Shown here one piece after another: positions 32,195-42,020 of a DNA stretch of 44,479 nucleotides. Below the pieces are notes generated by a model, which ran no database searches, was not told where the DNA came from, and saw nothing but the letters and a program-made list of their open reading frames with translations. The stretch lies in NCBI GenBank assembly GCA_039930945.1, contig JBDTSW010000004.1, forward strand, positions 1 to 44,479, written 5' to 3'. Source of the stretch: JBDTSW01 sp039930945. GTDB lineage: Bacteria > Actinomycetota > Thermoleophilia > Solirubrobacterales > 70-9. Numbering within the stretch: position 1 is the first letter of the stretch; every line of letters starts with the position of its first letter. A program made the position numbers and the translations under genes.

Positions 32195-33025
32195 TCAGGT
32201 GGTCATGCCCCCGAACTGGCCGCCGGTCACGTTGAGGACCTGGCCGTGGACGTAGTTGGATAGCTCCGAGCCCAGGAAGAGGACCGGCTTCGCGGCTTCG
32301 GCGGGCTGCGCGGCACGACCCATCGGGATGATCATCGCCGCCATCGCTCGGGTCTGCTCCGGGATGCCCAGCTCCACCTGCTCGCCGTCAGGCATCTCGA
32401 TCGTCTCGCCCTTCTCCTTGGCCTGGGTCAGGCGGGTCTCGATGAAGCCGAAGGCAACCGCGTTGCAGTTGATCTTGAACTGCCCCCACTCCTTGGCGAG
32501 CGTCTTCGTCAGGCCCACGACCCCGGCCTTGGCGGCCGAGTAGTTGGCCTGGCCGGCGTTGCCCATCGTCCCCGAGATCGAGCTGACGTTGATGATCTTG
32601 CGGAACACCTCCCGTCCTTCTCCCAGCTCGGCCTTGGCGGCCTCGCGCCACGACGGCGCGATCGCGCGGACCATGCGGAAGGGGACGATGGTGTGGATGT
32701 CGAGCATCGCCTGGAACTGATCGTCGGTCATCTTGTGGACGACCCCGTCCCAGGTGTAGCCGGCGTTGTTGACGACGATGTCGACCTTGCCGAAGTCGTC
32801 GAGGGCCCTCTTGACCAGCTGATCGGGGGTCCCGGGGTTGGTCAGGTCTCCGGCGAAGACCGAGGTCTCGCCGTCGATCTCCGACGCCGTCTGCTCGGCG
32901 ACGTCGCCGTCGAGGTCGTTGATCAGGACCTGCGCCCCCTCGCTCGCGAACAGCTCGGCCGTGGCGCGCCCGATTCCGCGGGCGGATCCGGTGATGATCG
33001 CGCTCTTTGAGTCCAGCAGTCCCAT
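32195..33025 (-). CDS. FabG-type SDR (3-hydroxyacyl-CoA/ACP dehydrogenase-like)
   Basis: A 276-residue classical SDR with TGSARGIGRATAELF, NNAGYTWDG, catalytic NYSAAKAGV (YxxxK present) and the C-terminal VHGQVLNVTGGQ. It likely oxidises a 3-hydroxyacyl-CoA or reduces a 3-ketoacyl thioester. MGLLDSK (ATG 33025) is chosen: AAGGAG lies 12 bases before it and touches the competing upstream ATG (33037) with no spacer. It lies 96 bases after the minus-strand acyl-CoA dehydrogenase, in the same orientation, so the two may form one transcript. Confidence 0.9.
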   Translation of the reverse strand: MGLLDSKSAIITGSARGIGRATAELFASEGAQVLINDLDGDVAEQTASEIDGETSVFAGDLTNPGTPDQLVKRALDDFGKVDIVVNNAGYTWDGVVHKMTDDQFQAMLDIHTIVPFRMVRAIAPSWREAAKAELGEGREVFRKIINVSSISGTMGNAGQANYSAAKAGVVGLTKTLAKEWGQFKINCNAVAFGFIETRLTQAKEKGETIEMPDGEQVELGIPEQTRAMAAMIIPMGRAAQPAEAAKPVLFLGSELSNYVHGQVLNVTGGQFGGMTT

Positions 33026-33121
33026 CTGTGAGTGCATCTCCTTGGCTCGGGTGCGTCGTGCGGGCGGCACGCTACCCGGGCGGCGCCTGCGGCGGCGCCG
33101 AGGGGTTGACATGTGACCGCG

Positions 33122-34306
33122 CTAGAGCCCGAGTTGCTTGCCGAGGATCTCCTTCATCACCTCGTCGGTGCCGCCGCCGATCGGGCCCAGGCGGGCGTCG
33201 CGGACGGCGCGCTCGATCCCGTACTCGCGCATGTAGCCGTAGCCGCCGTGGATCTGCAGGCACTCGTCGGCGACCTCGAGCAAGGCCCGCTGGGTCAGCA
33301 GCTTCGCCATCGCCACCTCGCGGATCACGTCCTCGCCGGCGGCGTAGCGGCGCAGGGCGGTGTAGGTGAGCGCGCGCGACTGCTCCAGCTTCGTCGCCAT
33401 CTCGGCGACCTTGTGGCGGGTCACCTGGAAGTTGCCGATCGGTCGCCCGAAGGCCCGGCGCTCAAGCGAATAGGAGATCGCGGCCTCGAGCAGGCGCTGC
33501 ATCCCGCCGACCGCGCCGAGCGCCATCAACAGCCGCTCCCAGGCGAAGTTGGCCATGATCAGGTAGAAGCCGCGCCCCTCTTCGCCGAGCAGGTTGCGGT
33601 CGGGGACCTCGACGTCGGTGAACACCAGCTCGGCCGTGTCGGAGGAGTGCCAGCCCATCTTCTCCAGCTTGCGGGCGACCTCGTAGCCGGGCATCTCGCG
33701 CTCGAGGATGAGGAACGAGATGCCGCCGTGCCCGCCCTCGTCGCTGGTCTTGACCGCGCAGACGAGGAAGTCGGCGCGGACGCCGTTGGTGATGAACGTC
33801 TTGGAGCCGTTGACGATGTAGCCCCCGTCGACCCTGTCGGCGCGGGTGCGGATCGAGGCCACATCCGAGCCCGCGCCCGGCTCGGTGATCCCCAGCGCGG
33901 CGATGCGCTCGCCTCGGATCGCCGGGCGCAGGAAGCGCTCGTGCTGGTCGGGGGTGCCGAAGTTGAACACCGGCGGGGTGGCGATTCCGGTGTGGGCGCC
34001 GAGCCCGGCGCCGACGCCTCCCGAGGCGCCGGCGGCGGCCAGCTCCTCGGCCCAGACCGCGTCGTGGACGCAGTCGCCGCCCTGGCCGCCCAGCTCCGCC
34101 GGGTACTTGAGGCCGAGGAAGCCGAGCTCGCCGGCGCGCAGGTAGAGCGCACGAGGGAACTCGCGAGCCGCCTCCCACTCGTCGACGTTCGGCGTCACCT
34201 CCTCGCGCACCCAGCGCCCGATCGAGTCGCGAAGCTGGGCGTGCTCGTCGGTGAAGGGGGGCAGCAGCGCCCGCTCGCCGGTGTCCCTGATGATCTCAGC
34301 GCTCAA
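33122..34306 (-). CDS. Acyl-CoA dehydrogenase (1 of 3)
   Basis: A 394-residue flavoprotein of the ACAD family that introduces a trans-2 double bond into an acyl-CoA. It has ITEPGAGSDVASIRT (FAD-binding signature), GSKTFITNG, the RRAFGRPIGNFQ segment and a C-terminal GGYGYMREYGIERAVRD. The catalytic base is not at the MCAD EGT position; the Glu of YGIER is a candidate. The TTG start overlaps the tetR stop by 11 bases, so it is translationally coupled to the regulator. It is clearly paralogous to the gene at 37273-38493. Chain-length preference is unknown. Confidence 0.92.
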   Translation of the reverse strand: MSAEIIRDTGERALLPPFTDEHAQLRDSIGRWVREEVTPNVDEWEAAREFPRALYLRAGELGFLGLKYPAELGGQGGDCVHDAVWAEELAAAGASGGVGAGLGAHTGIATPPVFNFGTPDQHERFLRPAIRGERIAALGITEPGAGSDVASIRTRADRVDGGYIVNGSKTFITNGVRADFLVCAVKTSDEGGHGGISFLILEREMPGYEVARKLEKMGWHSSDTAELVFTDVEVPDRNLLGEEGRGFYLIMANFAWERLLMALGAVGGMQRLLEAAISYSLERRAFGRPIGNFQVTRHKVAEMATKLEQSRALTYTALRRYAAGEDVIREVAMAKLLTQRALLEVADECLQIHGGYGYMREYGIERAVRDARLGPIGGGTDEVMKEILGKQLGL

Positions 34307-34958
34307 GCGCCGCGATTGTGGCAGAGGGTCCCCCGGCGGCCGTCCGGCCGAGGGTCGCGCCCAGGGTCTCGGGGGTCCAACCGGGTTCGCTCAGAAGCGC
34401 GCGGGCCCCCGCCTCGGCGAGGCCGACGGTGAGGTGTCCGACCAGGCGGGCGGAGCGGTCGAGCTCGCCGTGGTCGTCGATCCTGAGCAGCGGACGGGCG
34501 AGCATCGCCACCGCCTCGATCTGCCGCTCGCGGCCGCGTTGGATGCGGCGGGCGACGGCGGCGTTGGCGCCCTCGCCGAGGAAGATCACCCGGTAGGCCT
34601 CCGGCGAGGCCTCGACCGCGCGCAGGAACGCTGTCAGCCCCCTGGTGAGCGCGGCCTCGAGGTCGCGCCCGGCGGCGACCGGGAGCGCGGCCGCGATCTC
34701 GGCGAGCACGCGCTCCTCCTCACGGGAGAGCAGCGCCTGGAACAGCTCCTCCTTCGAGGGATAGCAGGCGTAGACGACCGGCTTGGTCACTCCGGTCGCC
34801 CGCGCGATCGCCTCCATCGAGGTGCCCTCGTAGCCACGATCGAGAAAGAGCTCGAATGCCGCGTCAAGAACCAAGGGACGGCGTCGTTCAGGGCCGAGGT
34901 GGGCGGCGCGGCGGCCGACGGGAAGCGTGATCGAGGGGGCGCCGTCGACGTCACTCAT
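34296..34958 (-). CDS. TetR family transcriptional regulator
   Basis: The 220-residue repressor has an N-terminal TetR DNA-binding domain (about 25-75: LVLDAAFELFLDRGYEGTSMEAIARATGV, then KPVVYACYPSKEELF) and a divergent ligand-binding domain. ATG 34958 is preferred over TTG 34964 because a TAGGAT -10 box lies five bases before it. Two operator-like palindromes lie in the gap to the divergent dehydrogenase, one overlapping its own -10 box. Control of the acyl-CoA genes by an acyl-CoA ligand is inferred from context, as for FadR/PsrA-like TetR members. Confidence 0.92.
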   Translation of the reverse strand: MSDVDGAPSITLPVGRRAAHLGPERRRPLVLDAAFELFLDRGYEGTSMEAIARATGVTKPVVYACYPSKEELFQALLSREEERVLAEIAAALPVAAGRDLEAALTRGLTAFLRAVEASPEAYRVIFLGEGANAAVARRIQRGRERQIEAVAMLARPLLRIDDHGELDRSARLVGHLTVGLAEAGARALLSEPGWTPETLGATLGRTAAGGPSATIAALER

Positions 34959-34963
34959 ACACA

Positions 34964-34969
34964 ATCCTA
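34964..34969 (-). promoter_or_regulatory. -10 box of the tetR gene
   Basis: TAGGAT on the minus strand ends five bases before the ATG and overlaps TetR operator 1. The message is effectively leaderless. Confidence 0.4.
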
Positions 34970-34979
34970 CTTATGGTAG
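34966..34979. promoter_or_regulatory. TetR operator 1 (imperfect)
   Basis: CCTACTTATGGTAG matches operator 2 in the half-sites CCTAC and GGTAG, with two changed central bases. It starts 20 bases before the matching base of operator 2, two helical turns, so both sites face the same side of DNA. Confidence 0.5.
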
Positions 34980-34983
34980 CATT

Positions 34984-35002
34984 TTCCTACCCATGGTAGG
35001 AA
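34984..35002. promoter_or_regulatory. TetR operator 2 (perfect palindrome)
   Basis: TTCCTACC and GGTAGGAA are exact inverted repeats around CAT. It lies in the divergent gap and covers the likely start region of the acyl-CoA dehydrogenase transcript (a TAGCAT -10-like box is at 34977-34982). Confidence 0.6.
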
Positions 35003-35033
35003 TCTTCAGCGAGAACAAGGAGAGGGCGACACG

Positions 35034-36305
35034 ATGAGCGCTACCGAGACAGTCTCACAGCAGGCCGAGGCGATCGCCTCCGGCGAGATCGAGCCCGCGT
35101 TCTCGATGGAGCTCTCGCAGGACCAGAAGGACATCCGCGACTGGGTCCACGGCTTCGCCGAGGGCGTCGTTCGCCCCGCGGCCGCCGAGTGGGACGAGCG
35201 CGAGGAGACTCCCTGGCCGGTGATTCAGGAGGCCGCCAAGATCGGCCTCTACGGGTTCGAGGCGCTGGCCCAGTTCTGGGCCGATCCCTCCGGCCTCACC
35301 CTGCCGATCGCCAACGAGGAGCTGTTTTGGGGCGATGCCGGGATCGGGATGTCGATCATGGGCAGCTCGCTCGCCGTCGCTGCGATCTTCGGCAACGGCG
35401 GTCCCGACCAGCTCGCCGAGTGGGTGCCGCAGTGCTTCGGCAGCGCCGATGACCCGAAGGTGGCGGCCTTCTGCTCGTCCGAGCCTGACGCCGGCTCCGA
35501 CGTCTCCGCGATCCGCACCTCGGCCAGCTACGACGAGGCCAAGGACGAGTGGGTCATCAACGGCCAGAAGGCCTGGGTCACCAACGGCGGCATCGCCGAC
35601 GTCCACGTCGTCATCGCCACGGTCGACCGCGAGCTCGGCTCGCGCGGGCACGCCGCCTTCGTCGTCCCGCCTCAGACCAAGGGGCTCGAGCAGGGCGCCA
35701 AGGTCCGCAAGCACGGCATCCGCGCCTCGCACACCGCCGACGTCCACCTCGACGACTGCCGCATCCCCGGCAGCTGCCTGCTCGGCGGCAAGGAGAAACT
35801 TGACGAGCGCCTGGCCCGAGTGCGCGAGGGCAAGCGTGCCAAGAGCCAGGCGGCGATGCGGACCTTCGAGCTCTCGCGCCCCACGGTTGCCGCCCAGGCC
35901 CTGGGGATCGCCCGCGCCGCCTACGAGTACTCGCTCGACTACGCCAAGGAGCGGGTCCAGTTCGGCCGGCCGATCATCGAGAACCAGGCGATCGCCTTCA
36001 CGCTCGCCGACATGCGGCTCGAGATCGAGGCCACGAGGTTGCTCGTCTGGCACGCTTCCTGGATGGGGCGCGCGGGCAAGGACTTCGACGCCGCCCAGGG
36101 CTCGATGTCGAAGCTCAAGGCCGGCGAGGTCGCCGTCTGGGCGACGGAGCGGGCGATGCAGATCCTCGGGGGTAACGGCTACACCCGGGAGTTCCCCGTC
36201 GAGCGGATGCACCGCGACGCGAAGATCTACACGATCTTCGAGGGGACCTCCGAGATCCAGCGCCTGGTGATCGCCCGAGCGATCTCAGGCGTGCACATCC
36301 GCTAG
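35034..36305 (+). CDS. Acyl-CoA dehydrogenase (2 of 3), MCAD-type catalytic Glu
   Basis: The 423-residue ACAD has CSSEPDAGSDVSAIRT, AWVTNGG, the RVQFGRPIIENQAIAF segment, GGNGYTREFPVERMHRD and IFEGTSEIQRL, in which E403 sits at the classical catalytic position of medium-chain dehydrogenases. It therefore differs from the other two ACADs of the locus. An AAGGAGAGG ribosome-binding site precedes the ATG. The promoter lies under the two TetR operators, and the alpha/beta hydrolase gene follows after 14 bases, so they form a regulated pair. Confidence 0.93.
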   Translation: MSATETVSQQAEAIASGEIEPAFSMELSQDQKDIRDWVHGFAEGVVRPAAAEWDEREETPWPVIQEAAKIGLYGFEALAQFWADPSGLTLPIANEELFWGDAGIGMSIMGSSLAVAAIFGNGGPDQLAEWVPQCFGSADDPKVAAFCSSEPDAGSDVSAIRTSASYDEAKDEWVINGQKAWVTNGGIADVHVVIATVDRELGSRGHAAFVVPPQTKGLEQGAKVRKHGIRASHTADVHLDDCRIPGSCLLGGKEKLDERLARVREGKRAKSQAAMRTFELSRPTVAAQALGIARAAYEYSLDYAKERVQFGRPIIENQAIAFTLADMRLEIEATRLLVWHASWMGRAGKDFDAAQGSMSKLKAGEVAVWATERAMQILGGNGYTREFPVERMHRDAKIYTIFEGTSEIQRLVIARAISGVHIR

Positions 36306-36319
36306 CAGGAGACGATCCG

Positions 36320-37272
36320 ATGAGCACAGCAAACGCCTCCCCGGCGACATCGCCGAGAACGCCCGCGCCCCGGATCGAGGAGCGGGAGACGAGCCTTCAC
36401 GGGCACCGTGTCAGCTACTCGATCGCCGGCGAGGGACCCGTCGTCGGCCTGATCCACGGGATCACCGAGACCGCCGACGTCTGGCGCGACGTGATCCCCC
36501 GCCTCGCCCGCCATTACACGGTCGTTGCGGGCGACCTGCTCGGCCACGGGCGCTCCGCCAAGCCCCGCGGCGACTACTCGCTCGGCGCCTACGCGAGCGG
36601 CATGCGCGACCTCTTCGGCTCACTCGGCTTCGAGCGCGGCACCGTCGTCGGGCGCTCGCTCGGAGGCGGCATCGCGATGCAGTTCGCCTACCAGTTCCCC
36701 GAATACACCGAGCGGATGGTGCTCGTCTCCAGCGGCGGCCTCGGGCGCGAGGTGCACCCGCTGCTGCGCGCCGCGACCCTGCCCGGCTCCGAGCTGGTCC
36801 TGCCGATGATCGCGCCCAGCTGGGCGGTTCGAGTGGGCGAGTCGACCGGGCGGGGGCTCTCGCGGGTCGGCCTGCACGTGCACTCCGACATCGCCGAGAT
36901 GGCCCGCGGCTACGCCTCGCTCAACGACGCCGAGGCCCGCGACGCCTTCCGCCACACCCTGCGGGCGGTGATCGACCCCGGCGGCCAGCGCATCAGCGCC
37001 CTGGACCGCCTTTACCTCGCCGACGAGATGCCGGTTCTGCTCCTCTGGGGCTCGGATGACCCGATCATCCCCGCCCGCCACGGGCGCCGGGCGCACGAGC
37101 TGATCCGCCACAGCCGGCTGGTCGAGTTCGAGGGCTCGGGTCACTGGCCCCAGCTGGACCACCCCGACCGCTTCGCCGACACGCTGATCGACTTCATCGA
37201 GACCACCGAGCCCTACGAGTTCGAGCTCGGGCGGATGCAGCAACAGCTGCGCACCGGGCCCGGCCCGCGCTC

Positions 37273-37285
<13 letters not shown>
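36320..37285 (+). CDS. Alpha/beta hydrolase
   Basis: This 321-residue hydrolase has the alpha/beta fold triad: nucleophile S113 in GRSLGG, an acid in LLLWGSDDPIIP and a histidine in GSGHWPQLDHPDRF. The HG oxyanion motif is GLIHGIT, and a cap domain lies between the Ser and Asp. Such enzymes cleave esters, thioesters or C-C bonds (for example in aromatic degradation); the substrate here is unknown. It follows the ACAD by 14 bases with an AGGAG Shine-Dalgarno, and its 3' end overlaps the convergent ACAD by 13 bases. Confidence 0.88.
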
Positions 37286-38493
<1,208 letters not shown>

Positions 38494-38537
38494 GATCGCT
38501 CCTTCGTAGCCGTCCGCTCGTGCAAAGTGTAGAGTAG

Positions 38538-38543
38538 TACTTT
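38538..38543 (+). promoter_or_regulatory. -10 box of the ECH-carboxylase-BKACE operon (leaderless)
   Basis: TACTTT occupies -12 to -7 relative to the ATG at 38550, the exact leaderless spacing. The following CTACTTATGG (38544-38553) matches ten bases of TetR operator 1 and overlaps the start codon, so the same TetR may bind here; this is a weak half-site. Confidence 0.45.
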
Positions 38544-38549
38544 CTACTT

Positions 38550-39335
38550 ATGGGGTACGAGAAGATCAGCTACTCGGTCGACGACGGGGGCATCGCCACG
38601 CTCGCGCTCGACGACCCCGAGACCCGCAACGCCCTCTCCGACGAGCTCCTGCTGGAGCTGCTCGACGCGCTGCGCGCCGCCCGCGACGACGACGCGGTGC
38701 GGGTGGTGGTCCTCACCTCGACCCACGAGAAGGTCTTCTCCGCCGGCGGCAACCTGGCGGGGTTCGGCTCCGGCGCGCCGACCTCGGCCAAGTGGGACGG
38801 CACCGGCCACTTCGTCGACGTCTTCGAGGCGATCGGCACTCTCGGCAAGCCGTCGATCGCAGCCGCCAACGGCCACGTGCTCGCCGGCTCGCTGGGAATC
38901 GCGCTCGCCTGCGATCTGATCGTCGCCAAGGAGGGTGTCGGCTTCGGCACCCCCGAGATCAACGTCGGCCTGTTCCCGTTCATGATCATGGCGCTGATCT
39001 ACCGCAACGTCCCGCGCAAGAAGGCGACGGAGATGATGCTGCTGGGCGAGCGGCTGACGACCGAGGAGGCGCGCGAGGCGGGGATCGTCAACCGGATCGT
39101 CGTCGCCGAGGACTTCGATGCCGCGGTCGCCGAGTGGGCGGCCAAGCTCGCCGCGAAATCACCGCTGGTGATGAAGCTCGGCAAGGACGCGATCTGGCGC
39201 CAGCTCGACATGCCGCTGATGGACGCCCTCGACTACCTGCGCGCGCAGCTGACGATCGAGCTGGAGACCGAGGACGCGGTCGAGGGCGTGACGGCCTTCT
39301 TCGAAAAGCGCGAGCCGAACTGGAAGGGAAGGTAA
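38550..39335 (+). CDS. Enoyl-CoA hydratase-related crotonase
   Basis: The 261-residue crotonase has EKVFSAGGNLAGF and ANGHVLAGSLGIALACD, where the usual GGGxEL has become GSLGIAL, so the first catalytic Glu is missing. The second catalytic Glu is kept in TPEINVGLFPF. It may be a methylglutaconyl-CoA-hydratase-like or isomerase enzyme rather than a straight-chain hydratase. The C-terminus FFEKREPNWKGR is typical. It is the first gene of the operon and its promoter is leaderless. Confidence 0.9.
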   Translation: MGYEKISYSVDDGGIATLALDDPETRNALSDELLLELLDALRAARDDDAVRVVVLTSTHEKVFSAGGNLAGFGSGAPTSAKWDGTGHFVDVFEAIGTLGKPSIAAANGHVLAGSLGIALACDLIVAKEGVGFGTPEINVGLFPFMIMALIYRNVPRKKATEMMLLGERLTTEEAREAGIVNRIVVAEDFDAAVAEWAAKLAAKSPLVMKLGKDAIWRQLDMPLMDALDYLRAQLTIELETEDAVEGVTAFFEKREPNWKGR

Positions 39336-40949
39336 GTGGTGGGAAAGGAAGCAGACCCGGCCGCCCCCGGAGGCGAAGCGGAGGAGGCGGACGCCGGGGG
39401 TGGGATGCGCGCCCTCGTAGAGGATCTCCACGAGCGTCGCGAGCAGGCCAAGCTCGGCGGCGGCGAAGAGAAGATCTCCAAGCAGCACGACGCCGGCAAG
39501 CTGACCGCGCGCGAGCGGATCGCGCTGCTGGTCGACGAGGGCAGCTTCAACGAGCTCGGCATCCACGCCGGGCCCCACTTCTCGCAGCGCTCGATGGAGG
39601 GCAGGGAGGCACCGGCCGACGGGGTCGTCACCGGCTGGGGCGACGTCGACGGGCGTCCCTGCGCGATCGCCGCCTACGACTTCACCGTGATGGCCGGTTC
39701 GATGGGGATGACCGGCGAGCTCAAGGTCGGGCGCCTGCGGGAGATGGCGCTGCAGAAGCGGATGCCGCTGATCTGGCTGTTGGACTCGGCCGGGGCCCGG
39801 ATCCAGGAGGCGTCGGGATCGCTGTTCGCGGGCTCGGGGTACCTCTTCCGCGAGGAGGTGACGATGTCGGGCGTGGTACCGCTGGTGGCGGCGATGCTCG
39901 GCCCCTGCGCCGCGGGCACGGCCTACATCCCCGGCCTCTCGGACTTCGTGCCGATGGTGGTCGGCCATGGCGCGATGGCGCTGGCTGGCCCGCACCTGAC
40001 CAAGGCGGTGACCGGCGAGGACATCTCGATGGAGGAGCTCGGCGGGGCCAGGGTCCACTGCCGCAAGTCGGGAGTGGGCGACCTCGAGGTCGCAGACGAC
40101 GCCGAGTGCATCGAGGCGGTCAAAACCTACCTCTCCTTCTTTCCCTCCAACTGCGAGCAGAAGCCGCCGCACAAGCCCACCGACGACCCCGACGACCGCA
40201 CCTCCGAGGCGCTGCTCGACATCGTCCCCGAGTCCAACCGCCAGCCCTACGACATGTACGACGTGATCCGCGAGATCGTCGACGACGGGTCCTACTTCGA
40301 CATCAAGCCCAGGTTCGCGAAGACGATCATCACCTGCCTGGCGCGCTTCGGCGGACAGCCGGTTGGGATCGTCGCCAGCCAGCCGAAGCAGCTCGGCGGC
40401 ATCCTCGAAAACGACTCCGCCGACAAGGCCGCCCGCTTCGTCAATCTCTGCGACGCGTTCGAGATCCCGCTGGTCTTCCTCCAGGACGTGCCCGGGTTCA
40501 TGGTCGGCTCCAAGACCGAGCAGGCCGGGATCATCCGCCACGGGGCGAAGATGCTCTACGCCGTCTCGCGGGCGACGGTGCCGAAGATCACCGTGGTCAT
40601 CCGCAAGGCCTACGGCGCCGGCTATTACGTGATGAACGGCAAGGCGTATGAGCCCGACCTGATCGTCGCCTGGCCCTCGGCCGAGATCTCGGTGATGGGC
40701 GCGGAGGGGGCGGTCAACATCATCGGCCGTTCGGCGATTGAAGCCTCCGATGACCCCGACAAGACCCGCGCCGAGATGATCGCCAACGTGCGCAAGATCA
40801 TCGACCCCTACATCGCAGCCCACAACGCGATGATCGACGACATCATCGACCCGCGCGAGACGCGCCCGACGATCATCCACGGGCTGCGGATGGCGAAGGA
40901 CAAGAAGGTCGACCGGCCATGGCGCAAGCACGGGGTGATGCCCGTATGA
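39336..40949 (+). CDS. Acyl-CoA carboxylase, carboxyltransferase (beta) subunit
   Basis: The protein of up to 537 residues belongs to the PccB/MccB class that moves CO2 from biotin to an acyl-CoA. LGGGEEKISKQHDAGKLTARERI, MPLIWLLDSAGARIQEA, PLVFLQDVPGFMVG and VVIRKAYGAGYYVM are all present. The first 23 codons are derived from a repeat (copy B); the family start would be ATG 39405 (MRALVEDLH). The GTG one base after the ECH stop has a GGAAGG ribosome-binding site, so both starts are possible. The acyl-CoA substrate (propionyl, methylcrotonyl, geranyl or other) is not resolved. A biotin carboxylase subunit is missing from the window. Confidence 0.93.
   Translation: MVGKEADPAAPGGEAEEADAGGGMRALVEDLHERREQAKLGGGEEKISKQHDAGKLTARERIALLVDEGSFNELGIHAGPHFSQRSMEGREAPADGVVTGWGDVDGRPCAIAAYDFTVMAGSMGMTGELKVGRLREMALQKRMPLIWLLDSAGARIQEASGSLFAGSGYLFREEVTMSGVVPLVAAMLGPCAAGTAYIPGLSDFVPMVVGHGAMALAGPHLTKAVTGEDISMEELGGARVHCRKSGVGDLEVADDAECIEAVKTYLSFFPSNCEQKPPHKPTDDPDDRTSEALLDIVPESNRQPYDMYDVIREIVDDGSYFDIKPRFAKTIITCLARFGGQPVGIVASQPKQLGGILENDSADKAARFVNLCDAFEIPLVFLQDVPGFMVGSKTEQAGIIRHGAKMLYAVSRATVPKITVVIRKAYGAGYYVMNGKAYEPDLIVAWPSAEISVMGAEGAVNIIGRSAIEASDDPDKTRAEMIANVRKIIDPYIAAHNAMIDDIIDPRETRPTIIHGLRMAKDKKVDRPWRKHGVMPV
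39364..39400. repeat. Stem-loop repeat, copy B (start of the carboxylase gene)
   Basis: CCCCCGG (39364-39370) and CCGGGGG (39394-39400) are perfect inverted arms. The loop contains the core, here GGCGAAGCGGAGGAG (39372-39386), which is the reverse complement of the CTCCTCCGCTTCGC core with one change. Orientation is opposite to A and C relative to the next gene. It is translated as PGGEAEEAD if the upstream start is used. Confidence 0.55.
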
Positions 40950-41068
40950 AGAACCACTCCGCCGAAATGCTCCGCTGCGCGTCCGCTTCCGGCGGGTTCG
41001 GGCCTGTTACCGGGCGGCAGGCCGTAGGCGTCGCTACCGCGACTTCGTCGCTGGCCCGGGCGAGGTGA
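40946..41068 (+). CDS. Possible 40-residue small protein between carboxylase and BKACE genes
   Basis: An ATG overlaps the carboxylase stop (ATGA) and opens a 40-codon frame ending four bases before the BKACE GTG. The translation MKNHSAEMLRCASASGGFG lies mainly in repeat copy D, so the frame may be a by-product of the repeat. No ribosome-binding site was seen. The tight fit between the neighbours is the only positive sign. Confidence 0.25.
   Translation: MKNHSAEMLRCASASGGFGPVTGRQAVGVATATSSLARAR
40959..40995. repeat. Stem-loop repeat, copy D (degenerate, upstream of the BKACE gene)
   Basis: CCGCCG (40959-40964) and CGGCGG (40990-40995) are inverted arms and the loop contains CTCCGCTGCGCG (40970-40981), a shortened core. 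A second hairpin, GGCCTG/CAGGCC (41001-41006, 41018-41023), follows. It is similar enough to A-C to be listed but weaker. Confidence 0.35.
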
Positions 41069-41072
41069 TGGT

Positions 41073-42020
41073 GTGAGTTCCTTCGAGGATCCCGTGATCA
41101 TCTCGTGCTCGATCTCGGGGGCGATCGCGAATCGCGAGCAGTGCCCGGCGATTCCCTACACGCCGGCCGAGTACGCGGCCGAGGCCCGGCGCGCGGTCGA
41201 CGAGGGCGCCTCGCAGATCCACATCCACGCCCGCACCACCGAGGGCGTTCCCTCCTACGAGATCGAGGACTTCCGCGCGATCACGGCCGCGATTCTCGAT
41301 CGGGTCGGCGACGTCATCGTCAACTACTCGACGGGGGCGATCGGGGTCCCGATCTTCAAGCGGCTCGCCTACCTGCGCGAGCTGCGCCCCGACGTCGCCG
41401 CGCTGAACATGAGCTCGATGAACTACGCCAAGTACTCGAAGCGGCGCAAGGACTTCGTCTTCAAGGCCGTGTTCGAGAACTCCTTCGACACGATCATCGA
41501 GTTCCTGACGGCGATGCGTGAATTGGGCATCAAGCCCGAGCACGAGTGCTTCGACGCCGGCCACGTCGCCAACCTCGACCCGCTGATCGACATGGGCCTG
41601 GTCACCGAGCCGCACCAGATCTCGCTGGTGATGGGGGTCAACGGCGGCATCCGCCCGAACGCCGCCAACGTCGGCGTGATGGCCGACCAGATCCCGGGTG
41701 GGCCCGCCACCGGCGCCAACTGGCAGGTGATCGGGATCTCGCGCCAGCAGTGGATGTTGCTGTCGGCGGCGCTGACCCTCGGCGGCAACGTCCGCGCCGG
41801 CCTCGAGGACAACCTCTACCTGCCGGACGGCGAGATGGCCCGCTCCAACGGCGACCTGATCGCCAAGGTGCGGCAGATGGCCGAGGACGTCGGCCGCCGG
41901 GTCGCCACCGTCGCCGAGGCCCGCGAGATGCTCGGGCTGGCGCCCAAGCCCCAACAAACGCCCGCGACCTCCTCCGCTTCGCGCCCGGGGGCCGCTGGGT
42001 CCGAGCCAGGACGGACGTGA
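41073..42020 (+). CDS. BKACE / 3-keto-5-aminohexanoate cleavage enzyme family protein (DUF849)
   Basis: The 315-residue TIM-barrel enzyme belongs to the beta-keto acid cleavage enzyme family, which condenses a beta-keto acid with acetyl-CoA and releases acetoacetate and a new CoA ester. The zinc ligands H50 and H52 in the IHIHAR motif, the GGNVRAGLEDNLYLP block and PDGEMARSNGDL are present. The sidechain specificity residues cannot be read reliably by eye. The last 20 residues (after LGLAPKP) derive from repeat copy C and are not family sequence. The stop overlaps the CoA-transferase start (GTGA). Confidence 0.92.
   Translation: MSSFEDPVIISCSISGAIANREQCPAIPYTPAEYAAEARRAVDEGASQIHIHARTTEGVPSYEIEDFRAITAAILDRVGDVIVNYSTGAIGVPIFKRLAYLRELRPDVAALNMSSMNYAKYSKRRKDFVFKAVFENSFDTIIEFLTAMRELGIKPEHECFDAGHVANLDPLIDMGLVTEPHQISLVMGVNGGIRPNAANVGVMADQIPGGPATGANWQVIGISRQQWMLLSAALTLGGNVRAGLEDNLYLPDGEMARSNGDLIAKVRQMAEDVGRRVATVAEAREMLGLAPKPQQTPATSSASRPGAAGSEPGRT
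41948..41992. repeat. Stem-loop repeat, copy C (end of BKACE, upstream of CoA-transferase)
   Basis: GCCCC (41948-41952) and GGGGC (41988-41992) flank the core CTCCTCCGCTTCGCG (41969-41983), identical to copy A. The core ends 33 bases before the CoA-transferase GTG, nearly the same distance as in copy A (30), and points the same way. It has become the 3' coding end of the BKACE gene. Confidence 0.6.

Noticed and set aside
39336..39404. N-terminal 23 residues of the carboxyltransferase as a functional extension
   Set aside because: They come from repeat copy B and match no carboxyltransferase family, so they are more likely repeat-derived or untranslated; the alternative start at 39405 is noted.
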